A stretch of DNA of 64,000 nucleotides from Archilochus colubris (taxonomy: Eukaryota; Chordata; Aves; Apodiformes; Trochilidae). Location of the stretch: the NCBI GenBank assembly GCA_023079485.1, contig CM041090.1, forward strand, positions 7,748,519-7,812,518. The letters are read 5' to 3'. The notes under the pieces are model-generated. The model searched no databases. It worked only from the letters and a program-made list of their open reading frames with translations, and was not told where the DNA came from. The position numbers and the translations under genes were made by a program. This document shows, in pieces, positions 35,841 through 48,743 of this stretch; position 1 is the stretch's first letter, and the number at the start of each line of letters is the position of its first letter.

Positions 35841-38697
35841 TTTCTCAACTCCTGTCATCTGTGCCAATAAAATACTTATTTCACAACAATTAGATCTAAT
35901 TGTATTTTTGATAGCTGCTGCCTCATCCCTAGAAATTCCAGCTTTGGAAGTCACAAATAGAAATACTCATCAATGTTAATGAAGTGGTATGTGAAACATC
36001 TATAGATAAGGTTAATATCCTAAAGGCCTTTTTGCACTCACTCAGCAGGAACTGAAACCTTTCCCTCAGTTGGGTTTCCACTCAAATGAAAATTTAAGAT
36101 ACTTATTTTTAAACTGTCTCCTATCTCTATCACAGTACAAATGTTTCCAGCACTATTTTAGGCTTTTTGGGGAAAAATGGCCTAAGAAACTAAATCCAAC
36201 CTTACGATTGGCTACAATATTCTAGAAAGCTTGAGAAACTATGTCTTCAACATGTAGAAACCCTACATTAATTTTATGAATATTTGCAAAACTGACAGGA
36301 CCATCAGACTGGACAGAAAGCTTGACCTTGGGACAAGAACTGAGCAAGATGGACTGAAGCAAAATGGAGTCTGAGTAGGCAGCCTGAAGTGCTGCAGTGG
36401 TTTCACCTCCCATTCTCTAAGTCATGAGCCAGCCCAGAGAAGGGATTCCAACAGAACACTGAGCAGAGAGGCTTACTAAACCCAACTACTCTCTCCCACA
36501 GTCTAATGTCTTATCTCTATAATGGCTGGTACAGGATACTTCAACCAAAACCATTATGTAGGAAACAGCTATGGAATAATCAATTCATCATGCAAATCAC
36601 TTGATAAAGAAATGAAAGTTAAGAGCACATGTCCTGAAACACATACACCCATCTTTTAAACCTGACTGATTTTAACTAAGTATTTCTTCCTTCTCTATAT
36701 GAATTGTGATTTCAAAAGAAGACCAAATTTCAATGGTCATTTTGACTGTAAGCATTCTGTGGCCCAAACCATTTCATGATATTCTGTACGTGTATTAGCT
36801 TCATGGATTCCTGGCCCTAGTCACATTCTAATGTCCTACTCCTGGATTAAAAAAAAAATTAAGTGTAAAACTAAGTATAGTCAGTCTTCTTGGCATGACA
36901 TTTTTTTTAAAGCTAATTTGTTTCAAAAACACTATTTTAAATAACACAAAACACTATTATATGTAAGAAAGCAGTGAAAATTTTAATCCAGCATGACTTA
37001 GACAAAGTCATATGGTTCACAATTTCCTCTGGATGAGATCTCATCTCAACACTTCGTTCCTTCATTTGGACAGAAGAAAAAAAAACTTGCTTCACTTTAC
37101 TCTGTCCCCAGTTGTTGCTGGTAAACAGATCTGCTGTCAGCTTCCAGGAAGATGATCTCCCACAGAATCAGGGAGGTGCTGCTGCAGAACAGGGAGGTGG
37201 CTGCTCCTGCTGCTAATGCAACTCTCAAAGTAGCACAGAAATCTGGCTCCATCAGCAAGGAGAGGAGGTAGGGGAACTTATGACTGACTTGATTGCACAA
37301 ATGACTACAGACATGGTCAAACCAGCTAACCATCTTTGTACTTTTTTCTCTATACTTGTTCCAGCCTTCTGTTGCTTATGTTTCCCACCTTGTTATCCCA
37401 GAGAAGAAAAAGGAAATTAGATTCTGTTGTTGTTGGATACAGCCCAAGATGACAATACATAATTTTTCCCTCCCCAGCTAAACTCTATGGTCTTTCATTC
37501 CCTCATTTCATACATCCCTGTTTTCTTATCAAGTCACGTGGTGGGGTGAATGCTGCTGCTGCTATTCAAATTGTGGGTCCTATTATAGCTTAATAACGTC
37601 AGTTTTGGCTTAGAACATGAGTTTGGCAATAGGAGTAATTGTTCTCAATTTTTTTTAACACAACAAAAAGCTAAGAACAGTCTTTTAAAAAACACTGCAG
37701 GCACACCTGCCCACTATAGTTGATTTTCTCATCAGTGATGAGTCATCAGTATTTCTTCCAAATTAGAATTAGGGAGACAGTACTTTTATTCTCTGGATAT
37801 CTCAGATGTGGCAGGAACGAGTTACAGCCAAAGAGAATTAGAATTAAATGTGGGAATCTGTATGAAGTTTTCTGTACAGAAGGGACACAGAGTGGGGACA
37901 GCTGAGTTGAAGTGAATTTGAAAAGTCTGATACATCTCTAGGGCCCCACCTGGTACGACTGCACCATACTCCATCAGCTACATTCTCTTTCTCTGTCATA
38001 CCACAAGATTCAGCCTCTGATCCCAGCTCATCACAGCCTCAAAATATGAAAGGCACATCCCCAAATCTACTGAAGTGATGCAAATTTAATAGACCTCACT
38101 TTTAAACTGAAAACATAATAGAAGAAATGAAGGAGTTTAAAAGACATCTGCCACTGAATAGTTAGCACTGTATGAGTATGTAAAGTTATGTACATGGATA
38201 AATGGTGCCTAACTCATTGGGCAAAGGAGACAAAAGAAGAAGGGACAGTCTGCAAAATGTTTGGTACTTCTTCACTGAAGGACCCAAAAACACAATATGT
38301 AACAAGCAGTATGTAACTTCTCATCTTAAATGGTAATTTCTTCTCTCAGAAGAGTTCAGCTTATACTTCACCTATCCTGGACAGGGAAAACCTCTGTATT
38401 ACTACCTCTTTACTTGATACAGTAAACAAGCAGAAATCTTCTCAAAAGAGGCTTAGTGTTTCTGACAACAGTTGTAGCTCTTCATTAAACAAACTTCTTA
38501 TACCTTTTAAACACTGTATTTCTCACCAAATTCTACACGAAGTCTCAAGAGTGCCTTAGGAGATGGCATCCAGACTTCCCTTTATCAGCACGATGCACCT
38601 CTTCTGAAATCCCATTTTCACTTTACCAATGGACATCTCGGCCGTCTCCAAGAAGCCAGCCTACTCAGCACAACTTTCCCTGATTCCAAACCAGAGC

Positions 38698-39620
38698 ATC
38701 ACAGAATGGCTTAGGTTGGAGGGGACCTTAGAGATCATTTACTCCAACATCCCTGCCATGAGATCATGGGTCCCTGCCACGTCTCATCTAGACCAGGTTG
38801 CTCAAAGCCTCATCCAACCTGGCCTTGAACACCTCCAGGGATGGGGCAGCCACAGCTTCTCTGGACAACCTGTTCCAGAGTCTCACCATCCTCTTACTGA
38901 AGAACTTCGGGCAGAGATCCAGTCTAAACCTCCTCTCCTTCAGTTTTAAACCATTTGCTCTTGTCCTGCGGCTGCACACTCTTATGAAAAGTCCCTCTCC
39001 AGCCTTCCTATAGGTTCCCTTAAGGCATTGGAAGGCAGCTCTAGGGTGCCCCTGAACTGTTCTTTTCTTCAGGCTGAACAATCCCAGCTCCCTCAGCCTG
39101 TCCTCATAGCAGAGGTGCTCCAGTCCCTGGATCATTTTGTGGCTCTCCTCTGGACTCATTCCAACAGATCTATAGTGTGGAAACCAGAACTGGTTGCAAT
39201 ATTCAAAGTAAGGTCTCACAAGTGCAGAGTAGAGGGAGAGAATCACCTCTCTTGATCTGCTGGCCATGCTCCTCTTGATGAGTCCTAGGATATGGTTGGT
39301 CTGAGCTCCATGAGGGCACTGCTGGCTCACATGGAGCTTCTCATCCCTCAGCACCCTCAAGTCCTTCTCTTCAGGGTTACTCTTAACTCACTGTTGTACC
39401 CAGCTTGTAGTTGTGCTGGGATTGGTCCAACCCAGATGCAGGACCTTGCACTTGGACTTGCTGAACCTCCTGTAGTTTGCACTGGCCCATGAGGCCTGTT
39501 AAGGCCCCTCTGGAGGGCATCCCTTCACACCAGTGAATTTACCACACCACAGAGATTGCTGTCATCTGCAAATTTCTGAGGGTGCACTCAATGCCATTGC
39601 CCACGTCACTGACAAATGAT
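38698..39620 (-). mobile_element. CR1 LINE, about 0.9 kb (-)
   Basis: On the + strand it begins with the reversed CR1 tail 'ATCACAGAATGGCTTAGGTT' (38698-38717) and 'GGAGGGGACCTTAGAGATCA'. It runs through the whole reversed C-terminal half of ORF2 and ends near 39620, in the stretch just after the RT catalytic box. There the + strand still shows the familiar 'GTCATCTGCAAATTTCTGAG' at 39563-39582. The C-terminal part is still open (see 38788-39360), whereas the upstream part (39361-39620) carries frameshifts. The insertion is 5'-truncated and dead. Confidence 0.95.
38788..39360 (-). pseudogene. CR1 ORF2 C-terminal fragment, still open
   Basis: A 190-codon uninterrupted frame encodes the C-terminal (post-RT) part of the CR1 ORF2 protein. 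Landmarks are 'LRDEKLHVSQQC' (residues 4-15), '[19 protein letters not shown]' (37-55), '[22 protein letters not shown]' split over residues 79-100, 'GLFIRVCSRRTRANGLKL' (123-140) and 'LWNRLSREAVAAPSLEVF' (161-178). The frame ends at the natural ORF2 stop region close to the 3' UTR. The ATG is internal to the ORF2 frame and the RT domain is absent, so no active protein is expected. The open frame implies modest age or luck, not selection. Confidence 0.92.
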
Positions 39621-40154
39621 CACCTACCATGACTTTATAAAATAAATTATTGTTACTAGGATCTAAGTGCATGACCATGTCTTCAATGGTGCTCAGTGAC
39701 ATTTTCTATAGAGCCAGTCTTCCTTTCTACACTTCACTCCTCTGTGCGGGTTCCTGACAAAAGAGAAGGAGGAACTTTCACAGCACTGAATCCTTAAGCC
39801 ACTCATAGCCCAATTTCTCCAGAACCGTGTTTCTACAATATATTTAAAATTTCTGCATTTTCATCAGTAGGAAATAAGAAGGTGATTATTTTCAAAAAGT
39901 ATAACACTCATCTAGCATCATTTCCTACAGAATTAATACATATATTAGACTGCAGAGGCAAGACCAGCTTGAAATATATCAGGCATATTACATTTATCAG
40001 ATTGAAAAAAACAAGAATTCTAATTGTTAAGTCCCTGTTCCTACAAGTACTTGCATAAGTATTTAACTTCAAGCATTCAAGCAGTGCAGGAATTAAAGCA
40101 CCTGCAGAAGTGTTTGCTGGACCTAAGCCTAAAACAGAAACATGGGTTTTAAGA

Positions 40155-40346
40155 TTCCTGGGGTTTTATTCCTGGCTCTTATTAAGAGCTCCCTTTGCAA
40201 AGTTTTGTTCTGGACTTAGTTATACTTCTTCTATCTGTAAACAAGGAATATAATCAATCTATAACAGAGGGACACTTTAAGGATTATTTAAATGTTATTA
40301 AATTGCTCTGAAATCTTTAGAAGAAAGGTGCTATATAAGAATAAGC
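40155..40346 (+). repeat. MIR1/amniote-SINE-like relic, best preserved (+)
   Basis: Blocks in SINE order are visible. 'TTCCTGGGGTTTTATTCCTG' then 'GCTCTTATTAAGAGC' (40155-40190) corresponds to 'ACCTGGGTTCTATTCCTGGCTCT'. 'CTTCTATCTGTAAACAAGGA' (40228-40247) then 'ATATAATCAAT' corresponds to 'CCTCATCTGTAAAATGGGGATAATA'. 'TAAGGATTATTTAAATGTTA' (40278-40297) corresponds to 'TGAGGATTAATTAATGTTTG'. 'GCTCTGAAATCTTTAGAAGA' (40305-40324) then 'AAGGTGCTATATAAGAATAA' (40325-40344) corresponds to the conserved tail 'GCTTTGAGATCCTCGGATGA' then 'AAGGCGCTATATAAGTGCAA'. The tail is especially well kept, which supports an ancient tRNA-derived SINE with a LINE-related 3' end. Confidence 0.72.
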
Positions 40347-41312
40347 TACCTAGAGCAACCTATAACATATTTAAGTTCTATTTCCTACCTTAACTTGGAA
40401 AGCTAAATTAGCACCTCTGGACATCAATAATTATAAATCGTATTTGATTATTTCATTAGTAGTCAGATTAATGTTCTGAAAAACATTAAGCAAAGTTGTT
40501 CTCTTTCAAAACAGCTACAGAAAAAAATCCCAATCCCAGTCTTCACCAAGAAGTATCCAAACAGTATTTCAATACTCACTATTCATACATGTTGCCATAC
40601 AGCTTTCTAGATAATGGCTTATGTACAAAATACCTCTCTCTCCAGGTAAGCTTGCCCAGCCTTGCAGCAGAAGCAAACAGCTGAAAGAGCAAAGCCAAAT
40701 GCATGACCTGGAGGTTTACCTCCACCTTATTCTTACACACTGGCATGCAGGTATCTTGGGCTACAACTTTTGCCCACATGCAGGAATCAGCATGGTTGCA
40801 AGTACTGCCTTCACATCTGGTTCATTCTTCCTCAAGGAAACAACAGCAGAATACCAAGTGTCCCACAGATCTACCATGAACTACCAGCTGGAACACATAA
40901 ATGCAAGTGTTTGAAGAATGAAAACTCCATCCCTCAAAATGCCAAAATAACAAGAAAAAGTTGACAAGGAAAAGAAAAAAACAACCAAGAGTAAGGCACT
41001 GTACCCAAAACAAATACCAGCCTGCATCAAATCTCTATTTCATCACAATAAACCTATGACAAAAAACAAGACTGAGTTTTAACCACTGTGAATGGAAACA
41101 AGATGCAACAATTTTCGAGACTCGCTCACATCAAAAAGACTCTTTTATGGTCTCTTTCTGTATCTGATGAATATTCCTACATTAATTGCAAAGGCTCCAG
41201 TTATTCCACAGTTGTTTTTTTTCTCCTGAAGAATAAAATCAGTTCTTCAAACAGAACTCATCACCATTCTTCCAAAATTTTGAAAGCTATAACAGGCTGT
41301 ACCACACTGAGT

Positions 41313-41346
41313 TATTTGCTTGTTTGCTTTGCTTGTTTGCTTGTTA
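41313..41346 (+). repeat. TTGCTTGT simple repeat
   Basis: Imperfect tandem TTGCTTGT units. Short microsatellite-like tract. Confidence 0.8.
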
Positions 41347-44300
41347 AGAATCTTGAGCATCTGTGAAATCTTTTCTCAAGGCCAGAGGGACTTACAGTTT
41401 CTCTTCACCTTCTTATGCTGGTCATCTACTTTTATCACATGTATAAGAAATGTTTTTTTAAATCTTATGTCAAATCTGGATGAAATGGGACAGAATTTGA
41501 GGGCAATTTTGCAAGTGTATTCACAAGCACGTGGACACGCGTGTGTGATCCTGTGTTGCTGAATACAGGAACGAGTTCAAACCATAAAGTTGATGTTTGG
41601 GGAATGTAACACTTGAAAAACAAAACCGAATCAAAATTAGTGAAAACCCTTCCACTGAGTCCAATGCTTACTACCTATATCTTCCATCTTTAGATACTTG
41701 CATAGATCTTTCACTTCGTTTACCATCATACTGTTCATAATTTTGATACAAAGGCACACCAGTAAGTGGGATTGATTCATCTGCTCAATAACCCCTAGAA
41801 TCAGTTTTCAGCAAGTTAGTCATGAAATCAAACCCATTTTGCAAACAGACCTCTGTCTACCAGAGGTGAGGTGCCTACCTCTTGTGAGGTTGGGTTCCCT
41901 CATTTTTTGTTCTCCTTTTCTTGTTATCTCTTAGTATTTGTAGGAAGAGAACCTGTTCACTCCAGTTTTCAAATTCTTGTGCTCACTGCTAAACCAGTGT
42001 ATCCAAAATGCCTTGATAACACTTTTAAGCCTGAAGAGATTAAATTCACTGGTCAGATCTCCTGTAGATTTCCAAGTATTATTAGCTGATTGATCTACAG
42101 AAGTATATTTACAGACACTACAGAAAATTAATTCCAGGCTTTTGGTCACAGGAAACATGCCAAAATACTAGTCATCTCCCAAAGCACAAGTCCCCATCAG
42201 CTGCAGAGTGTGATTAAACATTTAGAGAAGGCTGCATGCCATTCAGAGCAGATCTCCCAATCAGCCACTCATTCTTCACATTCATAGATATGAAAGCATT
42301 GCTGCACAGTGAGAATTTGGCTTCTGTCACAGTTTAAAAAAAAAAAAACTTAAAAGGAAAACATAAAAAAATATATATCAAAAAGCTAGAGCAGTTAATC
42401 CTTGTAGGCCTTAAGATCACATTCCTTGACATGTTTGATAAATATGGAAAGACTGAAAATGCTGAGACTTGTTAAACCTGCAGTCTCTTTAATGCATTTC
42501 TTGGCCCCAGCATGCACAGACTGCTGACTTGGCACACCCAGAGGACCTTCGCTCACCTTTCTCAATAGACCCATGCTGATAAGTCTGAGTTTCCCCAAGA
42601 GCAGAACAAAGTCATGCTTATTAAAATGTTTACTCAGTTCATAAAATAGACCAGCCCTCTCATGAAAACAGACGTCAGATCAAGAGAAATATCTGCACAA
42701 GCACAAGTATACGACCACAGACAATAAAAGAAAACAACTGGAACTTGAATGACTCCCATTCTTTAAAATCAGACCAGACTAAAATGTCTTCAGGTTTTAT
42801 GGAACACCAGCATTTAAAGAATATCACCTGCTCATGCATGCTAATTGTGTTAACTTAAAGAAGCCAACTGGATAAAATTTAACAACTCATTGCTATCATT
42901 TTACCCTACTGTATAACTCACTTACCACAGGTTCATAAGACAATGAACAAAGCATGTGTCCAGGTATCTTAGAACCATGTTACAAACCACTAATTTTGTA
43001 TCAATAGACATTAATAATGTAATTAGGTTTTAGAGCATTAGAGTATAGATGAGTTCTACGGCATCTTTTACTTGGCCACACCCAATTTACTTTGTTTATA
43101 TTCAGAACAACAGATTGCTTTGGTCACAGGAATAAAAGATAGCAATATAAAAGATGTGGCAGAGAAAACTTCAGTGCCTACATACTACTGACTGCTAATT
43201 ATTTTGAAAAAAAAGAAACAACCAACTACAGATTAATGCAAGTTCTGCAAACTAGGCTGTTTTCCACTGGAGGTGTCAACATGGTTGATTGTGTCAGCTT
43301 AGCTTTCAGCTGTCCTCTCAGAAAAACAAAACACACTTTTGACAGATTATGTGCTTTGGAAAGGTATAGGACAGATTTACAGCACTTCAGAATTAAAATT
43401 GTATCCGTCAGACAAGAAAATGTTAAAGGATTATGCACAATCCAGGCACTTCTCCAGCCAATGTCCAAAAAGTATTCTTTAAATGCACTGACTTTGCACA
43501 GCTGTGTGTGGACATCATCCCAGAACTCAGATATCTGTCAATCACTACCAGTGAGATTGTGTGAGTTTTTAAATTATAATAGCCTAAATTTCTAATATTA
43601 TAACTTATATTTACAATCTGAATTATGTCCTTAGACACAAAGCAGTGGGGTGTGAAACCAGCCAAACTCTCCTTTAGCCATCTCCTCAAGATATCCCAAA
43701 CATATCAGCTTTGCTCTCCCAGGAGTACAAATTTCCTTTTTATTCAGGATCTTTAGATTAAAAAAACCACAAGAATTAAAACTATGTAAGTATATAACAA
43801 ATTTTATATTCAGTATTAAGTTATGCTAGTTATTACCTACATTATACTGTTGCACTATTTTGTATTAAAGTAATGTTTTATATTAAAAAATATTCCCTAC
43901 ATGATCAAGTACTTCTTTAAATGCTACACAGTATTTGTGGAAAATACTGGCTTCTAATTACACATTTTCAGGGCTAACCAAAACTACGAAACAACAAACA
44001 AGCAAGGCAAAACATTGCCTAGAGGATTGCTTAAGCTGATGAGGTTTTTTTATGTATAAAAGCATGAATAATTGAGACCGGGTAATACACTGTAGTCTGA
44101 TAATATTAGATTCAAAAGAAACCATTTAAAATATATCTGCAATAGGAGCAAGATGGAAGGACTTCAAAGTTCATTTATTCTAGCTAATAACAGTTTGCAA
44201 TATGGTCACAATCACTCCAGAGAAAATTATGAATAAAAGGGTGCATTTATTATTTTTAACTTAGATGCTTGGTCTTAATTTTAAGACCTTATATGCAACA

Positions 44301-44636
44301 GCAGACCTACAAAAAAGCAAAGTTAAAGGAATCTGACTACAGAGAAAATTGAAACAGATCATTTTATTTTCATTACTCAAGCCAAATTAAAAGCAAGATG
44401 AAATGAAGGCAGGCATGCAGACAGCTATACTCTTAAAAATCAATGTTTTACCCCACCAAAACACAATTTCTTACACTACAGAGAGAACATCCCTACTATA
44501 CAAAAAATCTGCTTAAATGTAAAATGCAAGAGAGAGGAAAGAGAAGAAAAAACAGAAAAGGAGAGACAGCATGATAAGGCAGTAACACAATCATGGAGAT
44601 AACCTGATGGGCAAAACCACTTGAACATACTCAGTA

Positions 44637-46070
44637 TCATAGAATTGTTTGGGTTGGAAGAGACCTTAAGGATCATCCAGTTCCAACAGCTCTGCATGGG
44701 CAGGGTCTCACCCCACCAGACCAGGCTCCTCAAAGCCCTGAATCCAACCTGGCCTTGGACACTTCCAGTGAGAGGGCAGCCACAGCTTCTCTGGACAACC
44801 TGTGCCCGTGTCTCACCACTCTCATTGTGAAGATTTTTTTTTCTAATGCCTAACCTAAAGCTACACTCTTACAGGTGAAAGTTATTACCCTCCTTGTCCT
44901 CTCATTACATGCCCTTGAAAAAAAATCCCTCCCCAGCTTTCCTGTAGGTCCCTTCAGGGACTCGAAGGTCTCCACAAAGTCTTCTCCAGGTTGAACAACC
45001 CTTACTCTCAATCTGTCTTCATCAGAGAGGTGCTCCAGCCCTCTGATCACCTTTGTAGCCCCTGTCCAACAGCTCCATGTCCTTCTTGTGTCAGGGGCTT
45101 CAGAGCTGGACACAGTATGCCAGGTGGAGTCTCATGAAGACAGAGTAGATGGGGAGAATCACCTCCCTGTACCTGCTGGCCACACTTCTTTTGATGCAGC
45201 CCAGCGTATGGTTGGTTTTCTGGGCTGCAAGCACACATTGCCAGCTCATGTTGAGCTTCTCATCAACCAGCACCCCCCAAAAGTCCTTCTCCTCAGGGCT
45301 GTTCTCAATCCATTTTCCACCTAACCTGCATTTGTACTTGTGATTGCCCAAACCCATGGGGCAAGTGCAGGACTTTGCACTTGGTCTTGTTGAATATCAT
45401 GAGATTTGCACGGAGCCACCTCTCTAAGCCTGTCAAGGTCCCTCTGGATGGACCCCACTCCCAGTGTGACAACACCACAGCTGGGTGTCATCAGCAAACT
45501 TGCTGAGTGTGTACTCAATTCCACTGTCCACAACACTACCAAAATTTTAAACAGCACTCAACCCAGTACCGACCCTTGTGTCACCGGTTTCAATTTGGAC
45601 ACCAAGCCACTGATCACAATTCTTTGAGTGTGACCATCCAAGAAATTCCTTATCTACTGAGTGGTCCACCTACCAAGTCCATGTCTCTCTAATTTAGAGA
45701 CCAAGATCTCATTTGGGACTGTGTTGAATGCTTTGAACAAGTGGGGCTGCACCACATCATTGCTCTTCCCTTCTCCACCAACAGCACATTCTTATCATAG
45801 AAGGCCACAAAATTTGTCACATACGATTTCCTTTGGTAAAGCAATGTTTGGTTGCCACCAATCACTTCCACATTTCCCAGCCTTCAGGAGTATCTGCTCC
45901 ATAATCTCACTGGGCAAAGAGGTGAAACTGACAGGTCTGTAGTTCCCTGGGTATTCCTTTTTCCCTTTTTGAAAATGGGGGTTGTGTTTTCCCTTTTCAA
46001 TTCTGCTGTACTGCCAAGACTTTTCAAATATGATGGAAAGCAGCTTTCCATCTCCATCCACCCGTTCCAT
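44637..46070 (-). mobile_element. CR1 LINE, about 1.4 kb with broken RT (-)
   Basis: On the + strand it begins with the reversed tail 'ATCATAGAATTGTTTGGGTT' (44637-44656) and ends near 46070 in reversed ORF2 just upstream of the RT core. The minus strand still encodes scattered CR1 pieces in order. These are 'LLSIIFEKSWQ' and 'PHFQKGKKEYPGNYRPVSFT' (45920-46065), the remnant of the 'DFSKAFDTV' region (about 45690-45800), 'IQRDLDRL' (about 45430-45460), '[20 protein letters not shown]' (about 45190-45280) and 'GLEHLSDEDRLR' (about 45005-45045). Many frameshifts and stops interrupt ORF2; the RT is unusable. It seems older than the copy at 10085-11970. Confidence 0.93.
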
Positions 46071-47262
46071 TCCATTGCTATGACAACCAGTTATATAAAA
46101 CTGCATCATCAAACCATCTACTGTCTTCTGTAAAAAACATGAACTGATGTAATCAAAACCAGCATGTCTTATTTTCATGAAAAAGCTCAAACAAATCTCA
46201 CAAAATTATCTACCTATAGATACCCTGAGATCTTCCTTTCCATCTCAAAATGCACAGTGAAGGAAAAGGTAAAAGATGTTCATACAAATTCCCACTCTTA
46301 ATTCTGTGTCAGGGTAATAGTGTCAGAGTGGGCAAGTAGGATCATAAAACAAAACAACTTCCCCCTGATTTCAGCCTGGTGCTCACTCCCACTTGCTTTC
46401 TGTAGTTCTGAGGACCTGCAGTGAGCAGCATGCATGAAGTTCCACCCTTTTCAAGAATTGCAGTACCACAATTTTGCACTCTAAACCTCTTATGGACACA
46501 ACCTCTGATGGTGTGCTAGTGATGACCGACTGTGATCACAATGTAACAAGGAGTGAGACCTTCTAAAACATTTTATATTCTGTCAAGAACAATTGCCTGT
46601 TTCAAAGGACAGAAAAAACATCTGCTCTTCTCCTTTTTATACAGCTGTGGTTTGCATTAGATATATAAAAAAAACCAACCTAATTTAATTTCAAATTTTA
46701 AAATGTGACCCTAGGAAGAATTGCTTTATGTCCCATTGCTTTATACTCCCATTATTTACTTGGTTATTTTTGTACTTTTTTACACTACTGTTTTACCACC
46801 CTAACGATTGGTCCAGTGCTAGGACTACAGTAAAAAGATGATGCTATTTTTTGACTTGAGCATTTTTAGTATGAGATTATTCAGTCATCTGATACTCCTG
46901 AAGATAAATTTCTAGATACACCAGATCTGGTACATCAGAGACAATTTTAATTAAAGCTATTCAAGCTTGCACTCCTCCTTTCTACATTGCCCAAGATAAC
47001 CATCTTTACACAGTCAAACAAAGGTGTTCAGGTTATATAATGAAAATATATTTTTGCTTATTTTCTGATCTTGAGAAGCTCAACAAAGTCTCCAACTACT
47101 GCTGACAGTAACAGGCCTGTTTAACAGGAACATTGCATGGTACAAACCTGAAAGAGACCCCCATGCTGTGAAGCGGTTTGTCACATTAAAAGACTCAGCA
47201 TTCAAGGTAGATTTATAGTCTCACTTTTTCTCTCTGCTTTCACTTGAAGCAGCAAAGTGGCT

Positions 47263-47300
47263 GCAAATAATAAATAAATAAACAAACAAATAAAAATAAA
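47263..47300 (+). repeat. (AAAT)/(AAAC) simple repeat
   Basis: Tandem AAAT units switch to AAAC and back to AAAT. Likely a polymorphic tetranucleotide microsatellite. Confidence 0.9.
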
Positions 47301-48743
47301 GACCACAGCCTGCTCTAGTTTATAGATTATAATTTATAGTTTATGGAAGAGTCAATATTGTATTAGTATAATTTTGCATCATTACTTGCACAAATTTTAG
47401 GACAGCTTAAGTAACCACAGAAGCATAGACAGCATCAGAAAGCCAGTCACAGAATGTATTTAAACCCAGAAGAGCTACTACTGGATTGCAAATACCTGGT
47501 CAAAGCACACTACCTGTCACACAGCACGCTACAAAGAGGGTAAAAAGTAAAAGGAATTTGCGTATTTTGAGGCTTTTGCAAGTTCTACAAATAAATCTGC
47601 CAGCTCAATTTGGAAGAAGTTCAAGCAGCAATTTAAACTTTGAGTAGGTTGCACGGGGGCAGCTAAAATGGTGTAAAGAGAAAATCTGCGTTGTAGTTTG
47701 TGATAGGTGGTACATAAGCCCAATGTAAGTGCAGTGCATTCCATGTTGCTGGAGAGAAATGAGAATGAGAGCTTTAATAATACAGAAAAACTTGGTTATT
47801 GTTCCATTCATAGGACACGTATATTCTAGATATGAATCCAGATTCCAGTGAATCTGGTTATGCTGTGAACTAGAATACAAGCAAAAAGCATTGCATACCA
47901 TATGACCACAAAAGTATTCCTATACCAGCCAGCAGGGCGTAAGTAAATGCAAACAGAAATGCCTCAGAGGGGACAACAAACATTGCAAAACAGCACAGTT
48001 CAGTAAGAATAAGCATGGAGAGGATAAAATTACAGAGACTAGAGAGGTAACGTTTAAAAACTAAAGACATAAAAATCCCATCAAGACTGATTCCTCATCA
48101 TGTAGCACTTAAATATATAAAACTTCCAAAATCCAAGCAAAGATATAGGGCACTGTAATAGATCCAAGTATTTTACATCTATATTACAAAATGCAGAAAA
48201 ATATATTATGAATGCAAATAGACATACTTCATTTTCAAAGCAGAAAGGAGAAAACCTTTTCATGTATGCACTGAAAGATGCTACCCTTAAGCCACTAATT
48301 CACCAAGTATTAAGTATTTATGAATGCAAATAAAAAATAGGCATACATCTAAGTGAAAAAAGAACCAGAAGAAAATAAAGTAGAAAGAAAACATAGAGCA
48401 TAGAAGGACAAGGATGAGACCAAAAACCACCAGAGAAGTGATTTTGACAATGAGCTAAACAGCTCTTCATCACAGTTTTTTAAGATACCATTATGAATGA
48501 GTTATTTCTTGAGGACAGAGACAATATGACTGCAAGAGGACACATTCCCTGTAAGGATTACCTAAATTAGGCTAGATCATTTTTAAGAATTGAGCCAAGC
48601 CAAATACACATGGAGATTCTGAAGTAGTATAAATTCTCAGCTTTACCTTGTCTCAGAAGTCTTTATAACAATGCAAATTCTGGAAGTGAAACACCCTGCC
48701 ACAGAACAAACCTTTAGAAGGATGAAGAAGAGTGTGGAGGACA

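Larger units (their letters stand above)
27661..38697. other. Unique AT-rich non-coding DNA with old SINE relics
   Basis: About 11 kb without a recognisable gene. It holds an A-rich tract (30125-30150), a C13 homopolymer (31787-31799) and two MIR-like relics (31651-31751 and 35680-35840). A consensus AP-1 site (TGAGTCA, 37739-37745) and an E-box (TCACGTG, near 37532-37540) lie close together near 37.5-37.7 kb. Single motifs like these occur by chance and are not called as regulatory elements. Open frames up to 112 codons (28817-29155, -) have no motif. Confidence 0.55.
39621..44636. other. Unique AT-rich non-coding DNA with one clear SINE relic
   Basis: No host gene is recognised. It holds the MIR-like relic at 40155-40346 and a TTGC/TTGT simple repeat at 41313-41346. 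An A-rich run lies near 42335-42350. The longest open frame (43236-43595, +, 119 codons) has no motif or family I know. Confidence 0.55.

Noticed and set aside
37097..37333. 78-codon minus-strand frame with a hydrophobic centre
   Set aside because: Considered as a membrane peptide or retroviral remnant. No family recognised and no adjacent retroviral sequence.
43236..43595. 119-codon open frame (+), the longest outside the CR1 copies, tied with 5951-6310
   Set aside because: No domain, signal or repeated motif. In 64 kb of six-frame AT-rich DNA a few frames of 110-120 codons are expected by chance. No flanking splice pattern was convincing.
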